NCBI RefSeq assembly: GCF_025398155.2
Contig: NZ_CP104562.2
Span: 1,116,001 to 1,180,000, forward strand
Direction of reading: 5' to 3'
Origin: Roseateles amylovorans
GTDB lineage: Bacteria > Pseudomonadota > Gammaproteobacteria > Burkholderiales > Burkholderiaceae_C
Length of the DNA stretch: 64,000 nucleotides
Shown here: piece by piece, positions 61,854-64,000 of the stretch
Position numbering within the stretch: the stretch's first letter is position 1
Layout of the letters: the number at the start of each line of letters is the position of its first letter
Notes under the pieces: generated by a model
What the model was told of the DNA's origin: nothing
Databases searched by the model: none
Seen by the model: the letters and a program-made list of their open reading frames with translations, nothing else
Made by a program: the position numbers and the translations under genes

Positions 61854-63062
61854 TTATTGGGTCGCCAGACGGTTCATGTCGATGATCGGCAGCAGCACCG
61901 ACAGCACGATCAACATCACCACGCCGCCCATGGCCACGATCAGCAGCGGTTCCAGCAGCGTGGCCAGCGTCATCGCCCGGCGCTTGACCTCATTGCCCAG
62001 CTGGGTGGCGGCGCGTTGCAGCATGTCGGGCAGTTGACCCGTTTGCTCGCCCAGGCGGGCAAACATCGACAACAGACCCGGGAAACGCTTCTTGCCGGCC
62101 AGGGCCGCGCCCAAGGGGGCGCCTTCGCGCACCTGGGACAGCGCCTCCATCGCATCGGCCCGCATCGCATGGTTGGACAGCGTTTCCGCTGCCGCCTGCA
62201 AGGCCTTCAGAATGGGCACCCCGGCGCCGGCCAGCATGGCCAGCGTGCCGGAAAAGCGCGCCGCGTTGTAGCCGCGCGAGAGCCGACCCAGCACCGGGAG
62301 GTTCAGCCAGGCCGCATCGAAGCGCTGACGTGGCCCCTCCTGCTTGAGGATCTGGCGCGCACCGAAGAAGCCGCCCACCGCGAGCACCAGCAGCAGCAAG
62401 CCCCACTGGCGCAGCAGGTCGGAGGTGCCCATCATCACCCGTGTGAGCAGCGGCAAGGTCTGGCGGGTCTGGGTGAAGACTGCGGCCACCTGCGGCACGA
62501 CATAGGTCAGCAGGAAACTGACCGCCAGGATCGAGATGAAGCAGACGATGACCGGATAGGCCAGCGCGCCGAACAGCTCCGAACGCAGGCGCTGCTGTTC
62601 TTCCAGATCATCGGCCAGTTTTTCCAGCACGGGGCCGAGCGCGCCGCTCTGCTCGCCAGCCGCGACGACCGCGCGATAGACCTCATCGAATTCGCGTGGC
62701 GCCGTGGCCAGCGCGCGCGCGAACGGCGAACCGGCATTGACTTCGGACTTGAGCTGCGACATCAGGTCGCGTTGGCGCGGATCCTCGGCCTCGTCAGCCA
62801 GCGCTGAGAGCGAACGTTCCAACGGCAGGCCCGCAGCCACCAGGCCGGCGAGCTGCCGGGTCCACACAGTGAGCCCGGCGCCCTTGAAGGCGCGGCGGGA
62901 CCAGCGGGTCTGCTTGCGCACCGGCGCGACCGGTTGCACATCCATCGGCACCAGGCCCTGGGCACGCAACTGGGCGCGGGCCGCGCGCGGGTTGTCCGCC
63001 TCGACCAGGCCCTGGTGGTTCTTGCCGGCATTGTCCAGCGCGTCGTACTTGAAGGCCGGCAT
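61854..63062 (-). CDS. gspF: Type II secretion inner-membrane protein GspF
   Basis: A 402-residue platform protein of the type II secretion system. FKYDALDNAGKNHQGLVEAD is the N-terminus, followed by two copies of the T2SSF domain (about 65-190 and 270-395), each with the G-x-P-L/I repeat helix (LAGLVAAGLPLERSLSAL, LAMLAGAGVPILKALQA), and three transmembrane helices (about 165-190, 215-235, 375-395). The ATG is 14 bp after gspE. GspF recruits the GspE ATPase. Confidence 0.94.
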   Translation of the reverse strand: MPAFKYDALDNAGKNHQGLVEADNPRAARAQLRAQGLVPMDVQPVAPVRKQTRWSRRAFKGAGLTVWTRQLAGLVAAGLPLERSLSALADEAEDPRQRDLMSQLKSEVNAGSPFARALATAPREFDEVYRAVVAAGEQSGALGPVLEKLADDLEEQQRLRSELFGALAYPVIVCFISILAVSFLLTYVVPQVAAVFTQTRQTLPLLTRVMMGTSDLLRQWGLLLLVLAVGGFFGARQILKQEGPRQRFDAAWLNLPVLGRLSRGYNAARFSGTLAMLAGAGVPILKALQAAAETLSNHAMRADAMEALSQVREGAPLGAALAGKKRFPGLLSMFARLGEQTGQLPDMLQRAATQLGNEVKRRAMTLATLLEPLLIVAMGGVVMLIVLSVLLPIIDMNRLATQ

Positions 63063-63076
63063 CGTGGATCACCCTC

Positions 63077-64000
63077 TCAATCGCGCGTGACGCGCAGCAC
63101 TTCTTCTTCGGAGGTGACACCGGTCGCCACCAATCGATCGCCGTCCTCGCGCATCGAGCGCAAGCCGTTGTCGCGGGCCGCCTGCAGCAGGTCGGCCTCG
63201 GCCGCCTGGCTGTGGATCAGGTGGCGGATCTTTTCATCGCAGACCATCAGTTCGTAGACCCCGGTGCGGCCCTTGTAGCCGCTGCTGCCGCACGCCTGGC
63301 AGCCCACCGGCTGGTAGCGCACGCCGCCGCCGGGCAACTGGGCCGGCGTCTTGCAGACCGGGCACAGCTTGCGCACCAGGCGCTGGGCCAGCACCCCCAG
63401 CAGCGAGGAGCTGAGCAGGAAGGGCTCGACGCCCATGTCGGTGAGCCGGGTGACCGCGCTGACCGCATCATTGGTGTGCAGTGTGGCCAGCACCAAGTGG
63501 CCGGTCAGCGAGGCCTGGATGGCAATCTGCGCGGTCTCGTAATCGCGGATTTCGCCGATCATGATCACGTCCGGATCCTGGCGAAGGATGGCGCGCAGCG
63601 CCTTGGCGAAGGTCAGCTCGATCCGCGCATTGACCTGCGTCTGACCGATGCCGGCCAGCTCGTATTCAATAGGGTCTTCGACCGTCAGCACATTGGTCGT
63701 GGAGGTGTCGACAGTCTGCAGCGCGGCATAGAGCGTGGTCGTCTTGCCGGAACCGGTCGGACCGGTGACCAGCACGATGCCGTGCGGCTGCTGCACCACG
63801 CGCTGGAAGCGCTCCAGCCGTTCGCCGTCCATGCCCAGTGCGGCGAGTGAGAACCGCGATTCGGACTTGTCCAGCAGACGCAGCACCGCGCGCTCGCCGT
63901 GGGCTGACGGCAGCGTCGAGACCCGCACGTCGATGGCCCGGCCGCCGATGCGCAGCGAAATGCGGCCGTCCTGCGGCAGGCGCTTCTCGGCGATATCGAG
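63077..64000 (-). CDS. gspE: Type II secretion ATPase GspE, N-terminus beyond the window
   Basis: The C-terminal ~307 residues of GspE; the frame is open to the window edge, so the gene starts beyond 64000. [14 protein letters not shown] and [21 protein letters not shown] precede Walker [21 protein letters not shown], Walker [12 protein letters not shown] and the His box [13 protein letters not shown]. The zinc finger is CPVC with CQACG about 24 residues later. Wording is closer to GspE/XcpR than to PilB. gspF follows directly. Confidence 0.95.
   Translation of the reverse strand, partial: LDIAEKRLPQDGRISLRIGGRAIDVRVSTLPSAHGERAVLRLLDKSESRFSLAALGMDGERLERFQRVVQQPHGIVLVTGPTGSGKTTTLYAALQTVDTSTTNVLTVEDPIEYELAGIGQTQVNARIELTFAKALRAILRQDPDVIMIGEIRDYETAQIAIQASLTGHLVLATLHTNDAVSAVTRLTDMGVEPFLLSSSLLGVLAQRLVRKLCPVCKTPAQLPGGGVRYQPVGCQACGSSGYKGRTGVYELMVCDEKIRHLIHSQAAEADLLQAARDNGLRSMREDGDRLVATGVTSEEEVLRVTRD

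Overview
The window is a densely coded, GC-rich chromosomal segment with about 50 protein genes on both strands. The gene set suggests a betaproteobacterium of the order Burkholderiales, probably near Rubrivivax/Roseateles. It includes single-polypeptide indolepyruvate ferredoxin oxidoreductase, pilT-pilU, the rsmI/yraN/diaA-like/BON cluster, tldD-aroG, rplM-rpsI-erpA-anmK-M23-tyrS, and gspE-gspF. The taxon is an inference from gene content and order, not from a marker search. No rRNA or tRNA gene, CRISPR array, insertion sequence, integrase or phage gene was recognised.

Left part (1-20 kb). The 3' part of aceK is followed by a lipid or branched-chain catabolism run (thiolase, a 53-codon coupled ORF, an SDR, an acyl-CoA dehydrogenase). 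A DUF433/DUF5615 toxin-antitoxin-like pair follows, with a palindromic operator at its start. Next is an operon of FagA-like protein, fumC and a ZIP metal transporter behind a Fur-box-like palindrome, which resembles the iron-starvation operon of Pseudomonas. Then come a DUF1501/DUF1800 export pair, indolepyruvate ferredoxin oxidoreductase with a divergent Lrp/AsnC regulator, a CBS protein, an isolated cheZ and mtfA.

Middle (20-42 kb). A less conserved stretch holds two orphan proteins and a dispersed repeat. The repeat occurs once, inverted, near 20.9 kb and as a 182-bp tandem array at 24.6-25.1 kb, between a YlqF-type ribosome GTPase and a five-gene copper module (CusF-like, multicopper oxidase, TolC-type lipoprotein, two small periplasmic proteins). 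After a periplasmic TonB-domain protein, a chemoreceptor and a MASE1-GGDEF cyclase come yggS, pilT, pilU, a beta-hydroxyacid dehydrogenase and the BON/SIS/yraN/rsmI group. A 7-bp x 14 tandem repeat separates rsmI from tldD.

Right part (42-64 kb). aroG is preceded by a leader peptide with a run of Phe/Tyr/Trp codons and an intrinsic terminator, which together look like a ribosome-mediated attenuator. htpG has a sigma32-type promoter. The ribosomal-protein/erpA/anmK/M23/tyrS block follows, then a tricorn-like S41 protease, a 5'-nucleotidase, and gspF with the 3' part of gspE.

The most notable signals are mostly regulatory or repeat DNA: the aroG attenuator, the Fur-like operator, the toxin-antitoxin operator, the 182-bp repeat family, and a striking number of short intergenic tandem repeats. 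Start codons were chosen from Shine-Dalgarno context and expected protein length. Several of the longest possible reading frames run through intergenic DNA and were trimmed.
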